Below, piece after piece: positions 11,791 through 24,100 of a stretch of 64,000 bases of DNA (the first letter of the stretch is position 1; each line of letters opens with the position of its first letter). The translations under genes and the position numbers were made by a program. The notes under the pieces are model-generated. The model was not told where the DNA came from. It saw nothing but the letters and a program-made list of their open reading frames with translations, and did no database searches. Source of the DNA: Lethocerus indicus (Eukaryota > Arthropoda > Insecta > Hemiptera > Belostomatidae); NCBI GenBank assembly GCA_019843655.1, contig JACDQD010000011.1, positions 12,008,604-12,072,603 on the forward strand, written 5' to 3'.

Positions 11791-14700
11791 ATGCCATCGA
11801 CAAGTGCCATGCACGCTTCATCCATCGCCACAATGCCGCCAGGTAACCAGAAACAAAACCAGGACAACAGGACGACCGAACTGCCAAGAGGCGCGACAAG
11901 GGAATTGGAAAATGCGACCAGCTCGGAGCCAAAATACAACAGGGAATCGGAGAGGCTTAGCACGTTTAAGAATAAATGGCCGGTTGCGTTTCTTACGCCG
12001 AGACAGATGTCCTCTGCGGGCTTCTATTACACGGAGCGCGAGGACATTGTCAAGTGTGCATTTTGTGGAGTAGAAGTCGGGGGTTGGGTTTTAGGCGATG
12101 TTCCGATGGATGATCATAAAAGGTGGTCGCCGGCGTGCAGGTTTATACGACAACAAGTTGTCGGTAATGTCCCCCTAGAAGATAACACTCCAGAAGAGGC
12201 AGGACCGAGTGGAATTAATAATGGTATAATTCATTTTCTTTTCTTTTTTTTTAAATTTATAAACGTAAAGCTAAAAAGATTGGAAGTTAACAGACGATAC
12301 AAGTTACTACATAGATTACTAGACAATAGATGAAAATTAAGCGTAAACAACAAATTATTATTGTACAACACTATTCTTAAACCGATCTGGACATACGGAC
12401 TCGAACTGTGGGATTCAACCAAACCGACAAATATCCACAAAATCCAAACCTTAACAGTCAAAAATATTAAGGACCAACCAACCTCCAACCTTACCCTACA
12501 CACAGATCTTAAAGTCCCGTTTGTCCGAGACCTTGCCATACAACAATACAGCAATTTCCACTCACGACTCAACCATCCACTAGTCCAAACCCTACCATCA
12601 CGTTCCTTACAGACACCTGAAAAGGAAGTGGCCATGCAACCTAAATGTTTAAATAAATAAAATTTAAAAAAATAAAAAAATTTTAAAAAGTAATAAAAAA
12701 GGGGGGAACCAGTGGGTTTCTCCTCCAGTTGTTGTCTATTGTAGTTAGTGCTTGTATCAATGTTGCTTATTGTATCATTTTACAGTTGCAACAATAAAAG
12801 AGAGAAAACAATTTATAAACTGAGGTGCGAGTGTCTGGTACATTATTATTAGATTAATTATTGTAGATTTGCTTTAGGTTTGTATCATACTGGTTGTGTT
12901 TTGTATTAATAAAATGTGCTGACTGAACATAGGGAATACATTTCTGGATGTTCTGAGTTGAGGGCAGGTGTACCTTGGAGGCCAAGTGCTGGCTATTGGT
13001 CTAAGGGTCGTTTGATCTTTTCTCCAGTAATTTGAAAATTTTTATTATTTCGCATACATTTTAAAAAAATGTTTTTTCTGAAATTAAAAATTCAGGCATT
13101 ACAGGGTTAAATACTTTACTTATGTTGAAGTCCTACACAATAATGTACTTTTTTTTGTAGGTTACGATACCTGTGGTCGATATGGGATTACTCCAGTTGC
13201 TAAGAAAGCTGAATTCTCCATTGAAAAGCTTGGTGTTCAAAAAATACGGGCAGCTTCATTTCCCAACTATATGACATTGGATTCCAGATTAAACACTTAT
13301 AAATCATGGCCTATTTCTCTTAAATTGAAGCCTAAAATGTTAAGTGAGGCTGGATTCTTTTATACAGGTTTGTATGAATTCAAATATTTTATTTTCATCG
13401 AAATGTGACCCAATGTAAACTGCAATTAATCTCAATAATATTATATCGCAGTGTGAGACCAAACCATTTTGCATTTCGATTGATTTTACCAAGCGAAGAA
13501 GCTTGTTTTGTAAACTTACAGAATATTTATTTCAGAAGATGTTGTAAAATTTGAGTTTAGTATGATGCCTGTACCCAAATACTGTTCCCCTGTAAAGAGC
13601 AATCCCTCTACAATAAAAACCCCACAGACCCAGCAATGCAAACGACAACACAAAGCATATACAACTACACAACTTGTAACTACTTTGCCTGAAGAAAATC
13701 CTGAGCAAGATCTTAAAAGGCTTGGTTTACAAAATAGTTTACAAGAAACAAACGTAAGGTCCGAGGACCCAAACTATTAATACTGTAACCGACCGGTTAG
13801 ACTTGATAAATTAATAATAAACTTAGACTCACCATTGGGATCGCCCGCCAGCGGAAATCACCGAGCTCACCGCACAGCTGGGCCGCGGTGAGTACAACCC
13901 GATAGGAGGGGGGGGGCGTCGTTGTGACGCAATCTAACTGGCAACTCCTGCGTAAGATTTCTCGAGTAGGCCAGCCAACCACGTGCGGCTGGACTCATCA
14001 CCTCCCCGAACTAAGGACCCCCCCGACTCGGTGGTCGAGGGGGCCGCGTCGGTGTGACCCAATCTAAAACCCCTATGAAAAACATCCGGCCACCGACGGT
14101 GGGAACTCCAGCGTAAGAGGTTCCGAGTAGGCCGCCTAGCCACCTGCTGCTGAACTCGTCACCCTCCCGGGTCGGCATGACGCAATCCCCCGCGGAAAAC
14201 GACCAGCCCCGGGGTGGGAACTCCTGCGTCAGGGATCCTAAGTCGTTCCGCGAATCATGAACTGCAGGAATCAACCTTTCTGGGCTAGGGACCGCCCAAC
14301 CCGGTGGTAGAGGGGGCCGCAAGGGCGTAGCGTTCCCCCGCGGGAGACACCCGACCCCGAGGTGGGGACTCCTGCGTCAGGGGAAGAAAGGGGCCGACGA
14401 ACCAAAAACTCAACTCTTTCTCAGTGGGACTCAACATTTTCTGGGCTGACAACCACGCGTAACACCCCAGCAAGAGTCCCGGCCCTCCCCGGGGGTGGGG
14501 ACCACCGCGTCGAAGGGGGGAAGGAGAAGGTCCCGGAAGGAAGGGGGAAGCCCCTGGGGGGATATATACGGGATCCAAGACCGAGAAAAGGAGAGAGGAG
14601 CGAGAAGAAGCGGACGAATGAGAGGAGCCGGAAGAAGAAGGGAAGAGGAGTCAGCCAGTGACCGGCCGAAGGATCTTTCGGGGTCGGCCAGCTAAGGAAC

Positions 14701-16336
14701 ACTTCCGACAGCCGGAGGACCAGTGGGAGAACTCATCAGACCGCCGGAGGGTTCAGCAGGGAGCAGGAGGAGGTTCGACCAGGAGGGCAGAGGGCTCGCC
14801 AGACAGCAGGCAGACCCAGCGGGAAGTGGACCGCGGACCTGGCGGCCTCTACTGCATCTGGAGTTAGGCGAGTGCAGCCCAAGGCCTACTCGCTTCACCC
14901 CGAGCGGGACTTGGTCTGATATATACTCTTTAATTGAATAAAAGGTGTCTAACCACGGTTCGGAGTAATCGTTCTTACAGCGGGAAGTCGCTACAGCCCC
15001 GCACCGGGGGGTTACAATACATTACAGCAACAATAATCTTATAATACAAATAAAACACGACATTTACAAACACGATAGAAACAGATGTAACAGACATAAG
15101 AACACTACCACTATTACAAATGCCTGCAAAATAGAAAAATACCTGCCAAAAACAAACTATCCAAAAAAACCTTTCATAAATTCATCATAAATTACGAGTT
15201 GTTTTTTTATTGTTTAGGCAGTGGAGATCAGACTCTTTGTTTCCATTGTGGAGGAGGATTGAAAGATTGGGAAGAAAATGATGATCCGTGGGTTGAACAT
15301 GCCAGGTGGTTCTCAAAATGTATTTTTGTACTCCATTCCAAAGGGAAAGATTTTGTTGATGAAGTTTGTGGAAGAAAATTTATGAAGGTAAAGCTATGCT
15401 TTTTTTCTCGCGTTGTTCGTATTTGAAATTGTAATACAAGTATTATTATATAGACAGATGTGTCTAAGTTAATTGTTGTAATTTTAATTTTCACATTTCT
15501 TTTAGCAAAATTCTCAGCTGTCTGCTAGCACTGGTGACCTAGAGAAACAGCCGACCTGTACTTCAACGATGGCAGAAAATAATGCAGCAAGTACAAGGTA
15601 TTACAAACTCAAATTTTCTCTCCAACACACTCTAATTGAATAAGGTTCATGCATTTGTTACAGCCCCTAAAATTAAAATCTTAATTTTATGCGATAAAAA
15701 CAACTGCAGGTACTGCAGCTATGATTCTGAAAATTTCTTTGGACACAGTACGAAAAGGTTTGTATAAGGAATTCTTGTTGGAAGAATATTGAATCCTACA
15801 TAGATTATTTTCTTTTAACTTTATTTATTGCACATCAACATTGGTTACATGTTATGGGTGCAAATGATATGGTTCACATGATGAAGAAATCACCCACTGG
15901 TGGTATGTTGTGTTCATGATGAAGAATGTAAATGGAAACATACCATTATACTATGAACTTCAATAACCGAGGATAATGATAAATTTTGAATGCTGTATAA
16001 TCTTGTTCTTCAGTGTTCCGACTATTAGAAACTCACAATGTATATTTTTTGTTCCAAATTTCAAATGTTTTCTCATCTAATATGGGGTCACCGTTTTTTG
16101 ACAGTGTGGAACAGGAGCCCACTAAGGAACAAGGGAAGTCAGCTGCTGGTCCCTCGAAAGAAGCAGTGGTCATAAATGATGCTCGCCTCTGCAAAATATG
16201 TTATGAAAATGAAATGGGAGTTGTGTTTTTACCGTGCGGTCATTTGGTAGCCTGCGTCACTTGCGCTTTCTCACTTACAACTTGCGCTGTTTGTCGGAAT
16301 CCAGTTACAGCTACATTGAGGACTTACTTCTCTTGA
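11791..16336 (+). CDS. Inhibitor of apoptosis, two BIR domains plus RING (Diap1-like)
   Basis: Predicted cytosolic caspase inhibitor and RING E3 ligase. Exons: 11791-12223, 13161-13367, 15218-15387, 15506-15597 and 16105-16336, giving 377 residues. BIR1 (about residues 53-125) shows FKNKWPV, SSAGFYYT, the zinc set CAFC...H...C and GGWVLGDVPMDDHKRW. BIR2 (about 170-245) shows YKSWPISLKLKP, SEAGFFYTG, CFHCGGGLKDWE, DPWVEHARWF and a final Cys; it is split by the 1.85-kb intron right after FFYTG. The C-terminal RING is CKIC, LPCGHLVAC, CAFC-like spacing, then CAVCRNPV and the usual hydrophobic tail LRTYFS. The linker DTCGRYGITP is typical of insect IAPs. A phase-neutral microexon near 15709-15756 is possible. 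A poly(A) signal lies at 16447-16452. Caspase inhibition is inferred from the family. Confidence 0.93.
12250..12820 (+). mobile_element. Non-LTR retrotransposon fragment, Jockey-like RT C-terminus
   Basis: Frames read YKLLHRLLDNR, then after a stop LLYNTILKPIWTYGLELW, then NLTLHTDLKVPFVRD and a Pro/Arg-rich end. This is the C-terminal thumb end of Jockey-clade reverse transcriptases, where LYKxILKPIWTYGxxLW is diagnostic. It is 5'-truncated, has one in-frame stop and is followed by an A-rich 3' region with AATAAA at about 12790. It starts only some 30 bases inside the intron, downstream of the donor of IAP exon 1. The 3' end is approximate. Confidence 0.8.
13536..13780 (+). other. Possible alternative terminal exon of the IAP gene
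   Basis: A splice acceptor (ATTTATTTCAG) is followed by an open frame in the phase required by the previous exon (ending ...TTT TAT ACA G). The joined product would read FFYT then EDVVKFEF, echoing the EDIVKCAF of BIR1 in the same gene. It then continues for about 75 residues of Pro/Gln/Thr-rich sequence (contains PEENPEQDLKRLGLQN) to a TAA at 13778-13780, just before the LTR. It lacks zinc-binding Cys and His, so the product would have BIR1 only and no RING. It may also be a decayed exon duplicate or chance. Confidence 0.3.
13784..15016. mobile_element. Solo LTR of a Gypsy-like retrotransposon
   Basis: A 1233-bp block runs from TGTAACC to GGTTACA, flanked on both sides by the direct repeat ATAC (13780-13783 and 15017-15020). 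TG...CA ends, short terminal inverted repeats and a 4-bp target duplication are hallmarks of an LTR. Inside, there is a TATA-like GATATATACGG near 14560 and a poly(A) signal AATAAA at 14937-14942, consistent with U3-R-U5 order on the plus strand. No gag-pol or primer-binding site is present next to it, so it is a recombined solo LTR. It is far more GC-rich than its surroundings and sits in the intron that splits BIR2. Gypsy rather than BEL is my guess from the 4-bp duplication. Confidence 0.88.
13930..14520. repeat. GC-rich tandem subrepeats inside the solo LTR
   Basis: A core close to GTGGGAACTCCTGCGTCAG recurs at about 13937, 14098, 14213, 14361 and 14497, spaced roughly 115-160 bases. Longer shared flanks include GAGTAGGCC...CTCRTCACC and GGTGGTMGAGGGGGCCGC. 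The subrepeats lie upstream of the LTR TATA-like box, where U3 enhancers normally sit. Copies are diverged from each other. Confidence 0.75.
15017..15217. other. A-rich residue between LTR and IAP exon 3
   Basis: An A-rich, G-poor strand with many ACA repeats, ending in the acceptor TTGTTTAG of exon 3. It continues the pre-insertion sequence interrupted by the LTR. No coding content is supported. Confidence 0.4.
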
Positions 16337-16446
16337 AACCTCTAGTCTTAATTGTAACTATTGTAAGTATAAAATACAAATTGTTTTATTCCCTCTACAA
16401 TACTTTTTTAAATATTTGCATCAAAAACATTTTTTTGAAACTTTAT

Positions 16447-16452
16447 AATAAA
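16447..16452 (+). terminator. Poly(A) signal of the IAP gene
   Basis: AATAAA about 110 bases after the IAP stop codon, followed by T-rich sequence. A second AATAAA lies near 16591. Confidence 0.55.
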
Positions 16453-16965
16453 GAAATCAAATTATTATCTAGCCACTAATATTTTTTTCTTTGTTGGCTG
16501 ACACCTTGTTTCTTTAATTTGTCTTGAAATTTTGTGTTGAATATGATGACACGGTAAGTGTGTTCCTATATTTGTTCTGATTTTGATTTTAAATAAACAT
16601 TTTGTTTCATATTTAGAACAGTTTGAGTTATTCCAATTTGTACAGTTTGAGATTTTTATTTATTAACTGCATTTATTTGGAGTTTGAGATTTAAAATCTA
16701 TATTTTAAATTTAAATCTAAAAATTAAAATTTCTTTAATTCTTTTTTTATACTCTATAAGTGATTCTCAAAATATGGATAGAATCAGTGTTTAGTTCTTC
16801 CAACTGTATCATAGAATCATTACCAAATACAGAAAGAAAATATGATAACTTCTGCATATAACTAACAGGTATCTTCTACAAAAGATATTTTATTTTATTT
16901 ATTTGTGTTTTGTGTATAAAAGTACAAAATATAATGCTTGAAATATCTCTATCACAGAATCGGCT

Positions 16966-19900
16966 TTAAACAGATGCATTTAATGCCAGACGAAATGCGA
17001 TTTCCACCATATTTTGTGGACAAGAATCTTGGTAACAGACATACACTTCTCTTGGGTGAGGCACAAAGAATAATCTCCTGAAACAATTTTTAATACATTG
17101 TGTCAATTTATATTGTGTAATCTTGTTTAACACATTGACATAAATTTCCCTTACTACATTCATTGAACTACAAATATCATAATTGGATTAATTCCATAAG
17201 CAATTTAATATGGAAATGTATGAATCAGTATTGGTAATAATTTAATATCATTTTAAGAAATAACTTCAATTTAAAATTCATACATTGCTGTATATTAATG
17301 AATATAATGTATAAATTACATACAAGAAAACTGTCTTACTATAAATACAATTGGGACAGTTATATTTTTTTAACATTCTATCTTAACTGTTTCTATGTTA
17401 TCACCTTTGTACAGATTAATTATTAGAATAGTGTAAATGAATTGTGTTATCAAAACTTATAAATGCTTATGTAAAAAAGTGTAATAATAATGCACATCTC
17501 AATCATCATTATTTCATAGAAAATTTCAAACATTTGAACTAGTTCCTTTTTTTATATTAATTTTAGGAATAATTTACCCAATAATCCAATATGTTAATGG
17601 CTCAATCCTCTCATTGGCTTCATTATTATGTACAAATAGTAGACCATGTTCTTTAATGGCAGCCAATGATTTATTCACTACATTTGATGAAATTTCCTGA
17701 ACTTTGAGTCTCTGAAAAATAATTTATTTTAACAGAACAATAGTTGAAAAATACTATTTTACAAAACATTATTATTTTACAGTTTGTAAATATTATTACC
17801 ACAAGGAAATGTACAATATTAATTAAGAAAGAAGCAGCTTTCTGTTCCATTTATTTGTTGTACTCTTAAGAGGTCAAAATAAGCTGTATAAAGAAATGGA
17901 GCGTTTTTCTATCATTAATTCATTAGATTTTTGTTTTATTATTAACACTTTTCCAGGAAATTTTAAAACAGCACAAAATACAAACTTATACCAAATTTCA
18001 CAATAGTGTATTAAAAGAACATATACTCTCAAATATTAACGGATGCAGAAGTGATAGCCAAATGAATAGATAGTATATCTACTGGCACATAGGCCGAACT
18101 CTTGTTTATCAAATATGGGTTATTATGAACATTTCTTACTTCCAATATTTATAAAGCATTTGCACATTTCAACTTTATATTGTGTGAATGAATTACAAAA
18201 TCTGAATATCATCTTTGTCACTGCGTAAAGCATGACCACACCAAATTAAAGGTCAATTGGGATGAAACTATATTGTCACCTATAGTTTAACACATTTGTT
18301 TTAAATATAAAAAGGCATTTCTTTAATGGGTCATCTTAATAAAAGTTAATAACTTTGAATTTTGTAGCTGGAGATGGCCTGAAATAAATGATGAATCAGA
18401 ATTATTCATGACATTTTGTGCCAAATGTACTGTACGAACAGTATATTTTATGTGACAAATCACCAATGGCTACAACAGTACACCTTAGTGACGTATGTTC
18501 TGCTGAAGTTATCATCATGATAACCTGAATGCACGTAACACTTTATTCATCTGAATTTTGCAATTATCATTCCCTGCATTCTTAGGTTGTTATCTATTAA
18601 TTTAAGAATGTAAATAATTCACAGTAAATACCTTGAAAGAAACTGTATTCATAAGGATGCTGTGAATGTGATGAGCGTATAGTCTAAAGTTGTGCAATAT
18701 GTGAGATAAATTGGGAAATTCCGAACCGGATGAAATTCCAGACAACAGAACACCCTCTGAATTGTCCAAGTGAACATAATGAAAAAGAACATTTTCAACA
18801 CCAGCCGTAATCCTGAAAGATATATATCACTGATTGCACACTAATAGCATTAGCCTGTCACTATTAATGAATTAGTTTTTATATACAAACCCTTCTAACA
18901 TTCTTATATACAAAAAATTAATTTTCATTTAAATATATAAATGTAAGCTTTATATTTTTCATATAATATATACTGAAATATGAAAAATATTTATATGCAC
19001 TAAATGTACTAATATAAAATATCAGTTAAATAGGTTGTGCATATCCAACCCAGACTGTATATTATAGTTATAAAATAAAAGAAATTTATGAAAGTAATGT
19101 TTTAAAAATTATATTTACCTAGAAGGTGTAATATTGTTGTCGGTAAACAGATTTTTACCGAAATCTGACATATCAAAAACACTGCCGCCATCACATGATT
19201 TTCTATCCTAAAATACAAACGAATAAATATTAGAACATATATTACATACATGTATGAATATATTTATTTAAATATTTTACGCAAAAAATTATGTCTAAAT
19301 GTATATTCCTGAAAATTAAAAAAAAATAACTAGTCCCACAGTACTCTGAGGATAATTCAGTAAGTAAATAAATAAAAACATGCTGTTAGGGCACTAGGTG
19401 CGATTTGTGATATAGTGGGCAGCTCATATTGTCTCCTATCACTCTCCCTATTTACAAATTAAGCTCTGGGTTCCACGCTGCACGCTCAATTCCCTGAGAC
19501 ACTGGGATATAGCCTCTAATAGGCGAGTGGAGATAGAACATCAAAACAGTGATGATATTAAAAAAAAAATAGGACTTCAACAATCACCTTAAATTCATAG
19601 AAATCATTATTTTTGCAATTGTGTTAAACAGCATAAGTAATGGGATACTTTTTGTTTTATTAAAAATCGTATATGTAGTAGGTAGTTTAAATTCCATTTA
19701 AATTTGGGAATATTTTTTTTGCATTGTGGAAGTTTTTTTTTTGTTTAAAGTTCAGCCAGCAACTGAGGCTATATTGTAGTTAGTTAATGTGGAAGTTACC
19801 TTCAACCAATCAGAATCATCGGAAACTTCTGATTCGCTAATTCGCGACTGGCTACTGGTTTCGATTGCCCTCTCCCTTTCTGCTCTGCGTCCAATAACTG

Positions 19901-21149
19901 GTCCATTACTGGTTAAAGAACAGGTCCCATCGGCGGCATCATACATAACTACAAACAGTTACTTTACTTGCAACATTCTTAATAAATAAGAAAATGCTAT
20001 CTAATGACGTTATCCTTTCAAAAGGTCCAAGTTGAGTGTGTACAGTGGTAGGTAATAGGACAGAAATTTTGAATCGACAGAAACATCTCCCTCTTCCTTC
20101 CTATAGAAGGTTTAGTTAGACGAAATTTCAACCTCGTTTACTCTTCTAAATCAATCAAACTAAAAAAATTGAATTTCTGTCCAGTATGCTATTTATACAG
20201 TGAATATTTTTAGCTATAAATATAAATATTCTTATAAGTTTTATCTCCACCTGTTCTGGAAGAATTTTAGCAACTTTATAAAAAATATACATACATAAAT
20301 CCAGAGAAAAAACAAAAGAAATATAAAATATACCTGTTGTTTGCAATTCTAAATTGCTTTTGTGCTTTACTAGTGGATATAAGTCAGGTGTTTTTCGCAT
20401 GCTCATATCTGCAACAAAAATCATAATTGAAAAAACCTTTTCTTACATATAACATTTTTGGAACATATATAGGAAACAGTGTATGAAATTTATTAATGCA
20501 CTTTATTGTCTTAATTTACTGCAGAGCATAATTTATTGATAGCAATAATCCATTCTATGTTCATTAAAACAATGAAATATATAACAGATTCCACTTAAAT
20601 ATAAGAATGTGAGTGAATACAAATGTAAGTTAATTGACACTATATATTTCGGGGGATAAAGTATTTTAGGAACACAATGAATAGTAATTATAATAAGCAT
20701 AAGGAACATATTACACTGGTTCTTTTCATACTCACTTTGTGTGCTTCTACTAGTTTCAGCATTTCGGATCAAGCTACCCTGTTCAGCACCGTTAACTTTT
20801 AGAGGTGATAAATTTACTTCTCCCGGTCTCGCATTGGTTTCCAGCCTAAATTGAAAAGGTATTTAATGTATAAGTGAATTCATGTATTGAAAAGGTAATT
20901 TAAAAGGTTGCTTTAAGGCTCCTTAGAGATAATTTAAGATAAATAACTATAAGGAGCATAATAAGTTTGACAACTAAGATGTTTCTAGTATTAGTGTATA
21001 CCATTTTTTCATAAAACGTGGTATTCCAATTTTATGAATATGCTCTAAAGTGGCTTGTGCTTCTTCTACATAGTGAATATCTGGACCAGGATTTCCATCA
21101 TACCTTTACAAAATATAAATAAATGTAAATAATAATGATTCTGGATACG

Positions 21150-21193
<44 letters not shown>

Positions 21194-24100
21194 TGTAGTA
21201 AAAGTACTAAAAATGTATTATTTTTGGAAATATAAAAATAATTTACAACATATTGCATTAAAATAGAAATTAAATTCTTGTACTTTATTCATTACATTTG
21301 ATCAAATATATAATCCTATTTTCTTTAAATAATTCCTAATTGTGTAAAATTGTACTTTTTTACTTATTATATTACATAATTTAGTATCTTTTCAGATCAA
21401 AGAACTGAAAGTTAATGAAGTACCTGGCTGTGCAGCCGCCTGATTCCAATAGAACAACTACCATATCATGATCCTGTAACAACAATTTTACTCTTGCACT
21501 ATGATATCAATACAGAGATTCACGAGAATAGCAGGCGGTAAGAAAGATATGTTATTAACGTACCTGAGCAACTATAAGAAGGAACCACCTTCCTTGAGGC
21601 GTTGAATAAGGCTGTGTACAATAAGGAACGAACCCCCTTTGACAGGAAGCGGGAAACACTTCTTTCCAAAATATTAATTTCTTTACTCCATCATGGGACA
21701 ATTTTAATAAATTGCCCTGGCGACAAAGGGACGTAATATCAATTAAATCTTCTTTGCTCAAATGAGAACAGATCATATAGCCCTGAAAATAATTTAATCA
21801 TTGAGGTTATCATTACCAATCAGACCCTCAGAATTACTGATTTCAATATCCAGTATGGCCTAATTTTGGCATAACCACTGCAAGAATAAATTGAACATAC
21901 CTTATGATAAAAACAACTCCCAAGAACTGTATACAATCTCTGACTCTCCTAAATAAAAAAAAAACAGTATCAATAAAAATTTATCTAAATAAATATTCAT
22001 GTAATAATAATATTCATGTATTTGTAATATGCTTACGTAAGCCCAAATATCATTGGCCTCAAGCTCATTCAGCGCATCATCAATATGCATCTGTAAAAAA
22101 TCAGTATTAGAATGAACATTGTATTTAGTTCATATATCAAACTTTCTTGGATTAAAAATAGTGCAAAGTGCAAGAATTTATTACAATTCACTTCACTTTA
22201 TTTCACTAGTGCTTCAGTTTCAGTTTGTTCACATTCACTCACTGGTGTGTTACAATAAATTATTGTTTCAGACATACAAATTTTTTAAATTTTACTTGTT
22301 TTTTAACAGTGATGCTACACTACAACAATGACGGTACAATTTACAATAAATTGTCTAAATTAATTATAAATATCTGTTCTTAAACAGACATTTAACTACA
22401 GCATGTGGAGTTGCATAAACTGGTATAAGATTACTGCATGGTTAAATTAAAGAATTTTAATATTGTCCATTTAAAACTCAAAAAAACTCATGTAAAACAT
22501 GCATTGATAAATAGACCTGGGCTTCCTTAGGAAGTGGCAGCCAATGCGATACTGGTAGAAGATCTTCAAATTCGCTAGAGAAATAAGATTCCTCAAGGAT
22601 TAAACTATTCTGCATTCGGCAAATAATTTTTTTGAAAAACTCATCCAAGCATTCCTTGTTACCCTCAGTGCAAAAACACCTGCAATTAGTATTTAATTAA
22701 TATGACTACAATGAAGAAAAAATCAGACAATAAATACTGAAAAAATATATAAGTTCGATCAATTATAAAAACCAATTATTCCTCAGAAATAGGAAATACT
22801 GTAACCCAAATTACGAATACAAGTAATAGAGTTCATACCAAGTATTTTCAGATGTAATGCAGTAATAGTAGTCTTATATACTGTAATGTACTCTTTCACA
22901 CATAACATAATACTGAAATACTTTTATTCAATATTTCCTTGTTCAGGTTTGTGTTTTTAATGAAGAATTGAGATTAAAAAAAAAGATTATTAAATTAAAC
23001 ATTTTCATTACCTAGAGAGAGACTGGTATGTGAAACGGAGACATCGGACTATATCATTATTCACCCTAATAGCTTCCCTAAGTGAATACCTATAACAAGT
23101 ATGTAAGCACAAAATAACTGAAAATTACATGGATGTTAAAAATGGACACAATCTAGCTAAGGATGTATAAATCTAGGCACCTTGTTAAATTTAGTCATAA
23201 TAAAGTGTTAAGAGGTAATTATCAGAAATTGAATTCAAAATTTGCAATGTACATAAAAATTGGCCCCGACCATTTTTACACATAACAGATTCAAATATAT
23301 TGTTGACGGAGGTTACATAACTCCAAAATACTAATTAAAATTCAGAGTGATAGTTTGTTACAAAAGATTAGGTTAAAAAAGATTTCAATTAATCACAAGT
23401 GGAGCTCAAATGACTCCAGACCATCCATTAGAATCCAACAGAGAACTGTCTCACAGTATTTATCATTAATGTATTAATTGAGCTAGGCTATATCTCACCT
23501 GTCATTTGGTAATGATAACATTAGAATTTCTTTTCCCTCGTGAGTATACATAACATGAAAAACTTTATCCTTCATTTTAATCGTTGTACTGAAACATTTA
23601 AGATTGCCGTTGGATAATTTATCTCAGAAAAGTGGGGTATTTTAATTATAAATATTAAAACAATGCAAACAAAACAGAGTTCTGATTTGAATTGTTACCT
23701 TATAGGATGAGCTGAAGTTATTTCTGGGAGAAGGTGATGCAATGTTAAACAAGAGCCACAGATTGAGCTAAGTGATGAGTTTATGTTTGGGTAAGAATAA
23801 ACTATTCCTTGTCCAGGTGGTCCTCCTTCAGTAATATTTTCTAATTTTGCATATATCACAGCAAAACCTTCTCCCTTCTTGTTGTTGCGTCCCTTTTAAA
23901 CAATTTTAAAATAAAACTGACATTAAGATAACTAAACAAAATGCACTTTATTATGAATAAGTGTAAACACATATCATAATCCACTTTTTGTGCACTAAGT
24001 CCAGAAAGCTGTATCTATCAAACATTATAACGTTTACTTCTTTAGTGATATGAAAATAACTTTGAGTAAATATTAGAGAAAAGAGATGATTAACTAATCC

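Noticed and set aside
13797..14941. Several overlapping GC-rich open frames on both strands (60-100 codons)
   Set aside because: All lie inside the solo LTR, overlap each other in several frames and encode Pro/Gly/Arg-rich nonsense created by high GC.
13784..15016. GC-rich island as possible bacterial transfer
   Set aside because: TG...CA ends, 4-bp duplication, TATA-like box and AATAAA explain it as an LTR; no bacterial-type gene is present.
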